Below are positions 1 through 6,359 of a DNA stretch of 8,545 nucleotides, piece after piece. A program made the translations under genes and the position numbers. Origin of the DNA: an uncultured Paracoccaceae bacterium (GTDB lineage: Bacteria; Pseudomonadota; Alphaproteobacteria; Rhodobacterales; Rhodobacteraceae); contig CAJXHQ010000102.1 in the NCBI GenBank assembly GCA_913054485.1, forward strand, positions 1 to 8,545, given 5' to 3'. Within the stretch, counting starts at the first letter, position 1. The number at the start of each line of letters is the position of its first letter. The notes under the pieces are model-generated. The model was not told where the DNA came from, ran no database searches, and worked only from the letters and a program-made list of their open reading frames with translations.

Positions 1-22
1 AAATCCTCCGTTGCTCAAACCC

Positions 23-421
23 CTAAATCTGTCCGGTAGGTGCTGACGTCAAACATTCCGCAATGACCCGCAGCCGGCCGCCGCACGTGCAGGCGTCGCC
101 GGGCGTCAGCACCTGATCAATCCGGGGCAGTTCGGGCGGCAGCGGTCTGCCCTTAGGTTTGGCCTTCTGCCCTTCGGCATCAATGTCAGGAGCATCTTCG
201 CCTACAACCGGCGCTGCCGCTGTTTCTTCTTCCTCCAGACGGAGCTGAAGCTGATCCAGGCTTTCCGACTTCGATCCGAACCGGTGCCGGTTATGCCCCG
301 CAAGCCGGTGTTCCAGCTTGGCGATCTTCAATGCCTGCGCCTTCACAAGATCAAGCAAACCTTCCGCTGTCTCGCGGAGTTGGCCGGGATCGGAAGGCAA
401 TGTTTCGGGTGCGTCCAGCAT
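23..421 (-). pseudogene. tnpC: IS66 transposase TnpC, N-terminal remnant
   Basis: This is the N-terminal part of the IS66 DDE transposase, which acts on the element ends. The start at 421 (MLDAPETLP) fits the family; in-frame ATGs at 433 and 484 are possible but add atypical residues. Visible parts are the N-terminal leucine-zipper-like helix (about residues 12-55, including the family motif HRFGSKSESL), an acidic linker, the basic motif KPKGRPLPPELPR, and the start of the zinc-binding region (CTCGGRLRV). Family resemblance ends near position 63. The frame then reads about ten unrelated residues through the terminal-repeat sequence and stops at 23-25. IS66 TnpC is normally about 500 residues; this frame has 132 and lacks the whole DDE catalytic domain, so it cannot be an active transposase. 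The cause looks like an internal deletion. Confidence 0.85.
25..50 (+). repeat. Probable IS66 terminal inverted repeat, tnpC-side end, altered at its tip
   Basis: GTCCGGT at 31-37 is the inverted counterpart of ACCGGAC at 1021-1027 in the other end. The outer six bases here read AAATCT instead of GTAAGC, so the tip has mutated or the element is broken at this point. The repeat sits immediately after the place where TnpC homology stops, so the tnpC stop codon falls at its outer edge. Bases 1-22 outside it show nothing recognisable. Confidence 0.45.
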
Positions 422-458
422 CGGCGGGAACATACCCCGGCGATGGCGGAATGGGCTC

Positions 459-822
459 CTACGGCTCTGCAAGCGCGGGATCATTCCCGGCAGTCAGCGA
501 TTTCCAGGTCTCCTGCGGCAATCGCCAGTCAATCCCTTCCAGCAGCGTCGACAACTGGGCGGGCGTCAGGCGGATTTTGCCGTCTTTGGCTGCAGGCCAG
601 ACGAACCGGCCCCGTTCCAACCGCTTGGAAAATAGGCATGCCTCTTGGCCATCCACCAGATGACCTTCAGCAGATCCCCGCGCCGTCCGCGAAAGACAAA
701 CAGATGCCCGCAGAACGGATCTTCGGCGAGGACCTTCTCGGCCAAGGCCGCCAAACCCCTTACGCATGTCCGTGACCCCGGCCGCCAGCCAAACCCTTTG
801 TGTTTGCCGGAACCGGGATCAC
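459..822 (-). pseudogene. tnpB: IS66 accessory protein TnpB (Orf2), frameshifted
   Basis: TnpB is the second conserved IS66 protein, about 115 residues long, and is required for transposition; its biochemical role is unclear. The gene starts at a GTG (822-820) overlapping the tnpA stop as GTGA, and reads VIPVPANTK. The remaining family blocks occur in changing frames: VWLAAGVTDMRKGF after a shift near 796, AALAEKVLAEDPFCGHLFVF and GDLLKVIWW after a second shift near 752, then GQEACLFSKRLERGRFVW and LTPAQLSTLLEGIDWR after a third near 655. The last looks like loss of one base from a TGG-GAT junction. The stop is at 459-461, just upstream of tnpC. Three independent shifts show that the gene has long been free of selection. 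Confidence 0.85.
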
Positions 823-995
823 GTCAAAAGCGTCCGGATCAAAGCGGCGAGGGCATCGCGATCAAAGCCGCCCTGAACCTTCGGGCGGTGGCCGCTGGCA
901 AGCTCCACCTCGATCCGCGCCCCGGCATCCGGCGCCGCTTCGCCATGCCCAACCCCGATAATGTCCACTTGTTCGCTAATGGAATTATCCGTCAC
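819..995 (-). CDS. tnpA: IS66 small protein TnpA (Orf1), short form
   Basis: This is a 58-codon frame beginning at GTG (995) with VTDNSISEQVDIIGVG. Its core, APDAGARIEVELASGHR, resembles the DNA-binding-type Orf1 of IS66 elements, and it occupies the expected place between the terminal repeat and tnpB. The stop overlaps the tnpB start by four bases (GTGA), the usual coupling in this family. The open frame continues upstream to 1169, but those residues lie across the terminal repeat and outside the element, so they are not part of the protein. Many IS66 TnpA proteins are longer (about 90-130 residues), so this could be a shortened form. It is the only one of the three genes without an obvious lesion. 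With its partners broken it probably has no function. Confidence 0.6.
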   Translation of the reverse strand: MTDNSISEQVDIIGVGHGEAAPDAGARIEVELASGHRPKVQGGFDRDALAALIRTLLT

Positions 996-1008
996 TAACC
1001 AGCTTCGG

Positions 1009-1033
1009 CAGTGCGGGCAGACCGGACGCTTAC
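1009..1033 (-). repeat. IS66 terminal inverted repeat, tnpA-side end
   Basis: Reading the minus strand inward from 1033 gives GTAAGCGTCCGGTCTGCCCG. IS66-family ends typically start with GTAAGCG-like bases followed by a CCGGT block. It lies 13 bases upstream of the tnpA start, where the left end of an IS66 element should be. The inner edge of the repeat is arbitrary. Confidence 0.65.
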
Positions 1034-1080
1034 GAAAGAAAACCCATTGCCATAGTGCAAAAGGCGCTGTGGCCAATGTT

Positions 1081-1099
1081 GCCGGTTCGAGAGCCGGGC
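1081..1099 (-). terminator. Possible hairpin terminator after ccl
   Basis: Six bases beyond the ccl stop there is a GC-rich dyad, GCCGGTT / AGCCGGGC, that can form a stem of about seven pairs (one G-T pair, one bulged G) with a CGAG loop. No run of T follows on the minus strand, so it is not a classical intrinsic terminator. It may act as a 3' end stabiliser or be fortuitous. Confidence 0.25.
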
Positions 1100-1104
1100 G
1101 TGGT

Positions 1105-1959
1105 TCAGCAGCTGGCGCTCTGCGCCTTTGCAATAACCCTTCGGGCCCTGCCGACGACGGGCAGATCAATCATCTTCCCGTCCAGAGAGGCCGCGCCAAG
1201 TCCTTGTTCAGTTGCCTTGTCATAGGCCTGAACAATGCGTGCGGCGTTCGCGATTTCGGCATCGTCAGGCGAGAAAGCCTTATTGAGCGGGGCAATCTGA
1301 CTGGGGTGGATGGCAAAGCCGCCCTCAAATCCCAGCCTGGCAGACCGCTGTGCTGTCTTGCTGAAGGCATCGGCGTCCCGGATTTCAGCGATACTGCCGG
1401 CATAACCTAGAGGGACAATTCCAGCCGCCCGGGCAGCGGTCACAATCTGCTGGCTCGGGTTCACGAGAGTGTCCCATTCCGGGGTCATTCCCATTTCCAG
1501 GCAGAAGTCCTCTGTGCCGAGGTTCAGTGCTGTCAGGCGCTGATGTGCAGAAGCGATGGCCGGGGCGTTTAAAAGGCCCCGCGGGCTTTCGATCAATGCA
1601 ATCAGGACTGGTCCATTGCCTTGCCCGTCCTCAATGGCAGCGGCGCTTTCCCGGACAAAGTCAGGCGTTTCCACCTTGGGAAGGATTACGATATCCGCTT
1701 TTGCCGCAATTGCAGCGCCTAGGTCACCCTGAAGCAGCGCAGGGTCATTGTTAACCCTGACGGCAACGGTTTTTCGCGCACTTTGAAGCAGGCTGCATGC
1801 AGCCGGCAGCATTTGGCGGGCCTGCGCCTTTTGCGGCAGGGGAACGGCGTCTTCCAAATCGAGGACAACCGCATCCGCATCGGTGGCTGCTGCCTTAGGG
1901 GCGAGTTTCTCTACATGTGCCGGGACGTAGAGAAGGGATCTGAGCGCCAGCGGGGTCAT
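1105..1959 (-). CDS. ccl: CitE-like HpcH/HpaI-family acyl-CoA lyase, probable (S)-citramalyl-CoA lyase
   Basis: The 284-residue protein belongs to the CitE/malyl-CoA lyase family, cytoplasmic Mg-dependent TIM-barrel enzymes that split beta-hydroxyacyl-CoAs. Visible family blocks are LLYVPA (9-14), VLDLEDAVP (32-40), the CoA/substrate arginine in VRVNN (R68), ILPKVE (92-97), IESPRGLLNA with the metal-ligand glutamate (E124), LGTEDF (148-152, acidic metal ligands), GFEGGFAIHPSQI (210-222) and IDLPVV near the C-terminus. The length is normal for single-domain CitE-like lyases. Its ATG overlaps the stop of the upstream MmgE/PrpD gene (ATGA), so translation is probably coupled; no strong Shine-Dalgarno is visible. 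Beside a CoA-transferase and a hydratase it most likely cleaves (S)-citramalyl-CoA to acetyl-CoA and pyruvate, the last step of itaconate degradation. Malyl-CoA or methylmalyl-CoA lyase activity cannot be excluded from sequence alone. Confidence 0.78.
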   Translation of the reverse strand: MTPLALRSLLYVPAHVEKLAPKAAATDADAVVLDLEDAVPLPQKAQARQMLPAACSLLQSARKTVAVRVNNDPALLQGDLGAAIAAKADIVILPKVETPDFVRESAAAIEDGQGNGPVLIALIESPRGLLNAPAIASAHQRLTALNLGTEDFCLEMGMTPEWDTLVNPSQQIVTAARAAGIVPLGYAGSIAEIRDADAFSKTAQRSARLGFEGGFAIHPSQIAPLNKAFSPDDAEIANAARIVQAYDKATEQGLGAASLDGKMIDLPVVGRARRVIAKAQSASC

Positions 1960-3344
1960 TCGGCTGCTGCCGCAAACGCAGGTGACATCTGATGCAGCAG
2001 CCCGGTGTCCATCAAAGCCGTGCTGCCATCAGCCTCCAGGTAGGCTTCGGCCAGCGCGACCGAGCAGCCGCAGGCGGTAACTTTCTCCATCAGGTCGCTG
2101 TCGCTCATCGGAAGGGATGCGCCGCCGGGCACAAAGGTCATCTCTTCTTCGATCACCCGTCCGCTGTCCAGCTCGACTGTGATCTTCTCAGGCGTGCCCG
2201 GGCCGATATCGCCGCTGTCGCCCTTGGGAAGATCATAGAGGTCCAGTTTGATGGATCCTGCCAGCGCGCGGCGCTCCGGGTTTCGGAACCCTTCGGGGCC
2301 GAAGTCGGCGGGGGTGACGCGGCCTTCCAGCAGGCCGGTTGCAATGCAGTAGCGGACAGAGAACCGGGCCTCGGCATCATTGCCGGGCACGCCAAAGCCG
2401 GCGACCCGGTGGAAGGGGGCAGGCATGCGGACGGTGACCGAGGCCACATCGCTCATCCGCTGGATCTGGCGGCTGAGCGCGATAGCACCCTGAATGGGGC
2501 GCTGGGTGTAGGCGCAGCTGGGCCAGAGTTTGCGCACGACCGGGTATTGGTTGACGGCCTGCCCCAGCTCCATGGTCTTCATCATCTCCCGGAAGCCGAT
2601 GGATTCAGGCGTGCCGTAGACTTTGGTGAAGCCATACTCCGAATCCCACAGGTTGCAATTGCCGGTCGCGTCGGCGCGGCCCAGCAGTGCCGCGCGCATC
2701 CCGGCTTCCGCTGCCAGCCCGGTGTGCAGGGCCTTGGCGTCATAGCCGATCTGGGTCAGCAGCCCCGAAGAGGAGGAGGCTGCCAGCGCCATGGCGTTGG
2801 ACATCTGGCGCGAAGACAGGCCAAGCGCCTTGGAGACCGCTGCGGCGGTTCCGATCGGGCCGAGGGTGGAGGTTGAGTGCCAGCCGACATCGTAATGCCC
2901 GTACCCCAGCGCCTTGCCCATCCAGATGATGGTTTCATAGCCCACGATCCAGGCGTCGCTGATCTGGTCGATGGTCATCGGCACCTTGTGCGCGAGGCTC
3001 AGCAGGGCGCTGAGGACCGGTGCGCTGGCGTGGCTGGATCCGGAGAGTTCATAGTCGTCAAAATCAAGCGCCGCGGCGCGGGCACCATTGGCCAGCGCAG
3101 CCCCGGTGATCGACAGCATGTCGCCGCCGCCGACAGGCAGAACGGATCCCTGGCGCAGGCCGAAGAGCATGGCGTCCGAAGCCGCCACAGCTTGCCGCTC
3201 ACCGGCGCCGAGGACCATGCAGGAAATGGTGTCGATGAGCGTGAAACGGGCCTGATCCCGCACGTGCTGGCCGACGCCAAGATCGTCCTGCGTGGCCCAT
3301 TCGGCCAGGCGTTCGGAAAAGTTCAGGACATTTGGTTTGGCCAT
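1956..3344 (-). CDS. MmgE/PrpD-family protein, role in the cluster uncertain
   Basis: The 462-residue product has the length and blocks of the MmgE/PrpD family (2-methylcitrate dehydratase, cis-aconitate decarboxylase, iminodisuccinate epimerase), with an N-terminal helical domain and a C-terminal lid. Motifs are DFDDYELSGSSH (94-105), GWHSTSTLGPIGTAAA (154-169), KALHTGLAAEAG (204-215) and KLWPSCAYTQRPI (272-284). Compared from memory with the active site of animal cis-aconitate decarboxylase, D94, H105, H156, K204 and K272 look conserved. The threonine after the first motif is Tyr98, and the second-domain histidine is Cys277. It is therefore probably not a standard decarboxylase or methylcitrate dehydratase. 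The start at 3344 is chosen because MAKPNVLNF begins the family-like region and AGGGAG lies 8 bases upstream; the open frame extends to 3440 inside ich. It follows ich by 41 bases and overlaps ccl by 4. Pseudomonas itaconate loci also carry an MmgE/PrpD gene. Confidence 0.85.
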   Translation of the reverse strand: MAKPNVLNFSERLAEWATQDDLGVGQHVRDQARFTLIDTISCMVLGAGERQAVAASDAMLFGLRQGSVLPVGGGDMLSITGAALANGARAAALDFDDYELSGSSHASAPVLSALLSLAHKVPMTIDQISDAWIVGYETIIWMGKALGYGHYDVGWHSTSTLGPIGTAAAVSKALGLSSRQMSNAMALAASSSSGLLTQIGYDAKALHTGLAAEAGMRAALLGRADATGNCNLWDSEYGFTKVYGTPESIGFREMMKTMELGQAVNQYPVVRKLWPSCAYTQRPIQGAIALSRQIQRMSDVASVTVRMPAPFHRVAGFGVPGNDAEARFSVRYCIATGLLEGRVTPADFGPEGFRNPERRALAGSIKLDLYDLPKGDSGDIGPGTPEKITVELDSGRVIEEEMTFVPGGASLPMSDSDLMEKVTACGCSVALAEAYLEADGSTALMDTGLLHQMSPAFAAAAE

Positions 3345-3352
3345 CGTGCTGG

Positions 3353-3358
3353 CTCCCT
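3353..3358 (-). promoter_or_regulatory. Ribosome binding site deciding the MmgE/PrpD start
   Basis: AGGGAG on the minus strand lies 8 bases before the ATG at 3344. It favours this start over the earlier in-frame candidates at 3440 and 3374, which fall inside or beside the end of ich. Confidence 0.6.
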
Positions 3359-3385
3359 GGGTATTGCCTTGCATGTGGTCCGCCC

Positions 3386-4219
3386 TCAGAAACCGGCGGT
3401 TGCCTGCATTGCCTTGGTGCCGTCGCTGCGGCGGGCCCAAAGCTGCATCGTGCCGCCTTCGCGGCTGCCTTCGATATGGAATGGGTCCATACCGGCAAGC
3501 GGGGCCAGGCCGCGGAACTCAAAGGTTTTCGGCGGTTTGCCCACGGTCTTCTGCGCCAGCCCGACAAGCAGGGTCGCCGTCAGCGGCCCGTGAAAGACCA
3601 GCCCGTCATACCCTTCGGTTTCGCGAGCGTAATCCACGTCATAATGCACCCGGTGGCCGTTGAATGTAAGCGCGGAGTAGCGGAACAGCATAACCTGCGA
3701 AGGGTTGATCTGCTCGGAGACATGAGCCTCGGCGGGGGCCTGCGCGGGCACCGGCTTTGGCGCGTCCGGATGCGGATCTTCACGGTAGACGAGGTCATGC
3801 TCCTCGGTGACGGCCAGGGTGCCATCTGGCTGGAACAGCTCATGCTGCACAGTCACAAAGCACAGCGACCCGCTGCGCCCCTGTTTCTCGGAGATGTTCT
3901 TGATCGTGGACCGCTTCACCGTCGGCTGGCCAAGCTGAAGCGGCGTGTGAAACTGGAACCGGCCGCCGGCCCACATGCGGCGGGGCAGGGCGACCGGAGG
4001 AAGAAACCCGCCTTTCTTCGCATGGCCGTCGCGGCCCAGCTCGCCGAGCGGCTTGGCTTCCAGGAAGTAGAGCCAGTGCCAGAGCGGCGGCAGACCGTCA
4101 CCGTCCTTCAGGGTTGCGTCACGGCCCAGGGTTGCTTGCATAAACCGGGCCGGCTCGCTGCGCAGAACGTCATTGCGGGTCTCGGAGCGTCCGATCCAGG
4201 TGTCTACCGGTTGCGGCAT
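3386..4219 (-). CDS. ich: MaoC/HTD2-like double hot-dog hydratase, probable itaconyl-CoA hydratase
   Basis: The 277-residue protein has the two-hot-dog layout of the HTD2/FAS1-like dehydratase group, which includes itaconyl-CoA hydratase and mesaconyl-C4-CoA hydratase. The N-terminal half includes LPPLWHWLYFLE (43-54) and a GFLPPVALPRRMWAGG block (71-86), typical of the group. A proline/alanine-rich linker lies around 150-168. The C-terminal half carries the hydratase signature RYSALTFNGHRVHYD (180-194), with N187, H189, H192 and D194, followed by YDGLVFHG (204-211) and a closing FRGLAPLAGMDPF block. The ATG is preceded by AGAAGG 9 bases upstream. It begins 22 bases after the CoA-transferase stop, clearly in the same operon. 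The expected reaction is reversible addition of water to itaconyl-CoA to give (S)-citramalyl-CoA. A mesaconyl-CoA hydratase is the main alternative. Confidence 0.78.
   Translation of the reverse strand: MPQPVDTWIGRSETRNDVLRSEPARFMQATLGRDATLKDGDGLPPLWHWLYFLEAKPLGELGRDGHAKKGGFLPPVALPRRMWAGGRFQFHTPLQLGQPTVKRSTIKNISEKQGRSGSLCFVTVQHELFQPDGTLAVTEEHDLVYREDPHPDAPKPVPAQAPAEAHVSEQINPSQVMLFRYSALTFNGHRVHYDVDYARETEGYDGLVFHGPLTATLLVGLAQKTVGKPPKTFEFRGLAPLAGMDPFHIEGSREGGTMQLWARRSDGTKAMQATAGF
3393..3413. repeat. 21-base near-identical direct repeat, copy 1
   Basis: CCGGCGGTTGCCTGC(A)TTGCC at the end of ich recurs at 7444-7464 as CCGGCGGTTGCCTGC(G)TTGCC, 20 of 21 bases identical and in the same orientation. 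The two copies are read in different frames by their genes, so protein homology does not explain the match. It may be chance in GC-rich DNA. Confidence 0.4.
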
Positions 4220-4241
4220 CGTCGATGGCCTTCTTCTTCAG

Positions 4242-5369
4242 TCAGGAAAATTCTTCGCGCAACGCGCTGTTGTGCTGCCCGATTGCAGGAGCAGGCGTCA
4301 GGTCACCGCTGCGCGGCGTATCCAGCCAGCGGATCGGAGTCGCAGGAATGGCGACCGTTTCATTCTGTTCGGTGACCACGTCACGCCGGCGCAGCGCAGG
4401 GTGGCGGCCCAGGTCGTCCAGATTGTTGACCCCGCCGAACGCGATCTTGGCTTCGGTGAGCCGCGCGCGGAACGCTTCCTGCGTGAGGGTCCGGGAAACG
4501 GCCGAGATGGTCTCCTCCAGCGCGTCCCGGTTCGCGACCCGGTCGTTGTTGGAGCCGAACCTTCGGTCTTGCCCTGCCGCGGCGTCGCGCAGCACCTCGC
4601 GGCAGAACCGCTGCCATTCGCGCTCGTTCTGCACGGCGATCAGTGTCAGCGCTCCGTCACGGGTTTCAAAGGCCCCGTAAGGGGCCATGCTGGGGTGGCG
4701 AAGGCCGACCCGCCGGGGCGCGCCTTTGCCGTGTTCGCTGTGCATGAGCGGCACGCTCATCCAGTCGGCGGCCACATCGAACAGGGACACCGCAAGGGAG
4801 GCGCCCTCACCGCTGATGCCGCGCTGGATCAGAGCCTCAAGAACCGCTGCGTGGCATGTCATGCCGGCGCCGATGTCGCAGATGGAGACACCGATCCGCC
4901 CCATTTCATTCTCCCCGCCGCTGATGCCGGTCAGACCGGATTCTGCCTGGATCAGGAAGTCATAGGCTTTCAGATGGCTGACTGCATCGCTTTCGCCGTA
5001 GCCGGTGATGTCCACGGTGATCAGATGGGGGTATTTCCGGCGCAGCTCGGCCGCGCCAAACCCTGCCCGTGCCATCGCGCCGGGGGCGAGGTTTTGGATG
5101 AACACATCCGCCTGCGCGATGATCCGCTCCAGCAGGGCGGCGTCCTCGGGGGTACGGAAATCCAGCGCGAGGGATTCCTTGCCTTGGTTGGTCCAGGCAA
5201 AGTAGGAGCTGCTGCCCTTGGCCGCCGTGTCATACCCCCTGGCAAAATCACCTTCCGCGCGTTCGATCTTGATGACCCTTGCGCCGGCTTCGGCCAGCCG
5301 CGCCGTGCAGAGCGGCGCCGCCAGCGCCTGTTCGATCGAAACCACGAGAATATCCGTGAGAGGCTTCAT
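4242..5369 (-). CDS. ict: Class III (CaiB/BaiF) CoA-transferase, probable itaconate CoA-transferase
   Basis: The 375-residue protein is a family III CoA-transferase, a cytoplasmic enzyme that moves CoA between carboxylic acids through an aspartyl-CoA intermediate. Family features are the N-terminal block ending in ARLAEAGARVIKIER (23-37), the region SSYFAWTNQGKESLALD (54-70), AQADVFIQNLAPGAMARAGF (85-104), the YDFLIQAESGLTGISG block (136-151), and the probable catalytic Asp165 in ICDIGAGM, placed by analogy with Asp169 of formyl-CoA transferase and CaiB. The C-terminal portion has the usual HPALRRRDVV segment (343-352). It is slightly short for the family (about 390-430 residues) but shows no lesion. 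As the promoter-proximal gene it has a good ribosome binding site (AAGGA, 7 bases before ATG). With ich and ccl downstream, the likely reaction is succinyl-CoA plus itaconate giving itaconyl-CoA plus succinate. Confidence 0.78.
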   Translation of the reverse strand: MKPLTDILVVSIEQALAAPLCTARLAEAGARVIKIERAEGDFARGYDTAAKGSSSYFAWTNQGKESLALDFRTPEDAALLERIIAQADVFIQNLAPGAMARAGFGAAELRRKYPHLITVDITGYGESDAVSHLKAYDFLIQAESGLTGISGGENEMGRIGVSICDIGAGMTCHAAVLEALIQRGISGEGASLAVSLFDVAADWMSVPLMHSEHGKGAPRRVGLRHPSMAPYGAFETRDGALTLIAVQNEREWQRFCREVLRDAAAGQDRRFGSNNDRVANRDALEETISAVSRTLTQEAFRARLTEAKIAFGGVNNLDDLGRHPALRRRDVVTEQNETVAIPATPIRWLDTPRSGDLTPAPAIGQHNSALREEFS

Positions 5370-5471
5370 GTCTGCATCCTTGGCCTGTCATGTCAGGGCC
5401 GAGACTAGGAGGTTTCCGAGTGGAAGAAAATTTATTGATTCTGCGACTTCTGTTTAGTTATTTCTTACAGC
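5370..5471. promoter_or_regulatory. Divergent promoter/operator region between ict and lysR
   Basis: These 102 bases separate two genes transcribed away from each other, the standard position for LysR binding sites. The half near lysR (about 5422-5468) is strikingly AT-rich for this window. For lysR a TTGATT at 5435-5440 and TTATTT at 5458-5463, 17 bases apart, make a plausible sigma-70-type promoter. It would start transcription within a few bases of the ATG at 5472. A short inverted repeat CTGT-N13-ACAG (5450-5470) overlaps it and could serve autoregulation. I find no clean T-N11-A LysR box, and no convincing -35/-10 pair for ict, which is common for activator-dependent promoters. All sites are by eye. 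Confidence 0.5.
5377..5381 (-). promoter_or_regulatory. Ribosome binding site of the CoA-transferase gene
   Basis: AAGGA on the minus strand lies 7 bases before the ATG at 5369, supporting that start. The divergent lysR gene has no comparable site. Confidence 0.6.
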
Positions 5472-6359
5472 ATGGCGACTCATAAACTCCCCCCTCTGCA
5501 CGCGCTGCATGTGTTCGAAACCGTGGCCCGGCTGGGCGGTGTGCGCGCCGCGGCGGCAGAGCTGAGTGTCACCCCGCCCGCCGTCAGCCATCAGCTGGAC
5601 AAGCTTGAGGGGTTCCCGGGCGCTCCCCTGTTCATCCGCCGGGGGCGCAACCTTGTGCTCACAGAGGGGGGGAGCGATTACCTGACCGAAATCCGCCCGG
5701 GGCTTGAGGCGATCGGCCGCGCGACGACGGTGGCCACGCAGGAAACCCAGCGCGAAATCCTGACCATAGCCGCGCCGCCCACGCTGTCGGCGATGTGGCT
5801 GATGCCCAAGCTGCAGAGGTTTTCCGGACTGCATCCCGAATATGACATCCGGCTGCTGGACCGGATGACCTACAACCCGGAAGAGCGCAGCATAGACGTG
5901 GCTATTGAGTACCGTTTCGAGCCTGACCCGGACCTTGTGTCCCGGATGGTGCTGCCGGACGAGCTGGTTGCGCTGGCCAGCGCCGATTATGCGGCCGCGC
6001 ATGGCATCGTGTCGCTGGAGGATCTTCAGGGGGTGACATTGATTGAGACAGAGCGCAGGCTGACCTCCTGGAAGAAGATCCTGGCCGGCCGGCCCTGGCT
6101 GAAACGGCAGCGCTTTTTCTCGGTCAGCTACTCGCTGCACGCTTTTGAGGCGGCGGCGCGGGGTATCGGGGTTGCGCTGGGCAACCGGGCCAATGCCGAA
6201 CGGATGCTTGCGGAGGGGCGGCTGTGCATGCCGTTCGACCTGCCTGCCGAGTGCCGCCCGCCAGCGCCGCGCTATTACCTGAGTGCCGTATCGCATCGGC
6301 AGCGCCAGCCTAGGGGCCGGGCGTTCTGGGACTGGCTACTGGCGGAAACCGGAAGCTGA
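5472..6359 (+). CDS. LysR-family transcriptional regulator, probable itaconate-responsive activator
   Basis: The 295-residue protein has the LysR layout: an N-terminal winged helix-turn-helix (about residues 7-66, with PPLHALHVFETVARLGG, then VTPPAVSHQLDKLEG and PLFIRRGR), a linker helix, and an effector-binding domain from about residue 92 (ILTIAAPPTLSAMWLMPKL) to the end. The N-terminus is of the GcvA type. The start at 5472 matches the family N-terminus, though no Shine-Dalgarno precedes it; the first bases upstream are AT-rich. It is divergent from ict with 102 bases between, the arrangement of ItcR/RipR regulators at known itaconate loci, so it probably activates the operon in response to itaconate or a CoA derivative. 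The stop at 6357-6359 adjoins the remnant of an aldehyde dehydrogenase gene on the other strand. Confidence 0.85.
   Translation: MATHKLPPLHALHVFETVARLGGVRAAAAELSVTPPAVSHQLDKLEGFPGAPLFIRRGRNLVLTEGGSDYLTEIRPGLEAIGRATTVATQETQREILTIAAPPTLSAMWLMPKLQRFSGLHPEYDIRLLDRMTYNPEERSIDVAIEYRFEPDPDLVSRMVLPDELVALASADYAAAHGIVSLEDLQGVTLIETERRLTSWKKILAGRPWLKRQRFFSVSYSLHAFEAAARGIGVALGNRANAERMLAEGRLCMPFDLPAECRPPAPRYYLSAVSHRQRQPRGRAFWDWLLAETGS

Larger units (their letters stand above)
25..1033 (-). mobile_element. IS66-family insertion sequence, decayed and internally deleted
   Basis: The block has the normal IS66 order on the minus strand, tnpA then tnpB then tnpC, with tnpA and tnpB overlapping in a GTGA. The end beside tnpA carries a convincing IS66 terminus: read inward from 1033 on the minus strand it begins GTAAGCGTCCGGT. 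The other end has GTCCGGT at 31-37, although the outermost six bases (25-30) do not match. The whole block is about 1 kb, whereas IS66 elements are usually 2-3 kb, because most of tnpC is missing. tnpB has three frameshifts. The eight bases outside each proposed end (17-24 and 1034-1041) do not match, so no target duplication is visible. The element cannot move by itself. Family assignment is secure; the exact left boundary is less so. Confidence 0.8.

Noticed and set aside
17..1041. Eight-base target duplication around the IS66 remnant
   Set aside because: The flanking octamers AAACCCCT and GAAAGAAA do not match.
996..1169. Upstream extension of the tnpA frame, with a CPHC pair suggesting a zinc knuckle
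   Set aside because: It crosses the IS66 terminal repeat, leaves the element and overlaps the end of ccl. The cysteines are fortuitous.
3345..3440. Longer N-terminus for the MmgE/PrpD protein starting at 3440
   Set aside because: It would overlap the end of ich by over 50 bases, the added residues do not resemble the family, and a good ribosome binding site marks 3344.
1992..3593. Two consecutive plus-strand open frames (294 and 238 codons) opposite the MmgE/PrpD gene
   Set aside because: The minus-strand reading has clear family motifs and a ribosome binding site. The plus-strand products are compositionally odd and recognisable as complement shadows.
3332..4375. 347-codon plus-strand frame opposite the hydratase
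   Set aside because: It is the antisense of a well-supported hot-dog hydratase and has no recognisable domain.
4173..5408. 411-codon open frame on the plus strand, opposite the CoA-transferase
   Set aside because: It is the antisense of a convincing family III CoA-transferase. Its product is rich in Arg, Gly, Gln and His with no family pattern, as expected from high GC content.
5454..6296. 280-codon minus-strand frame opposite lysR
   Set aside because: The plus strand encodes a complete LysR protein. The minus-strand product is Arg/Gln/His-rich without motifs.
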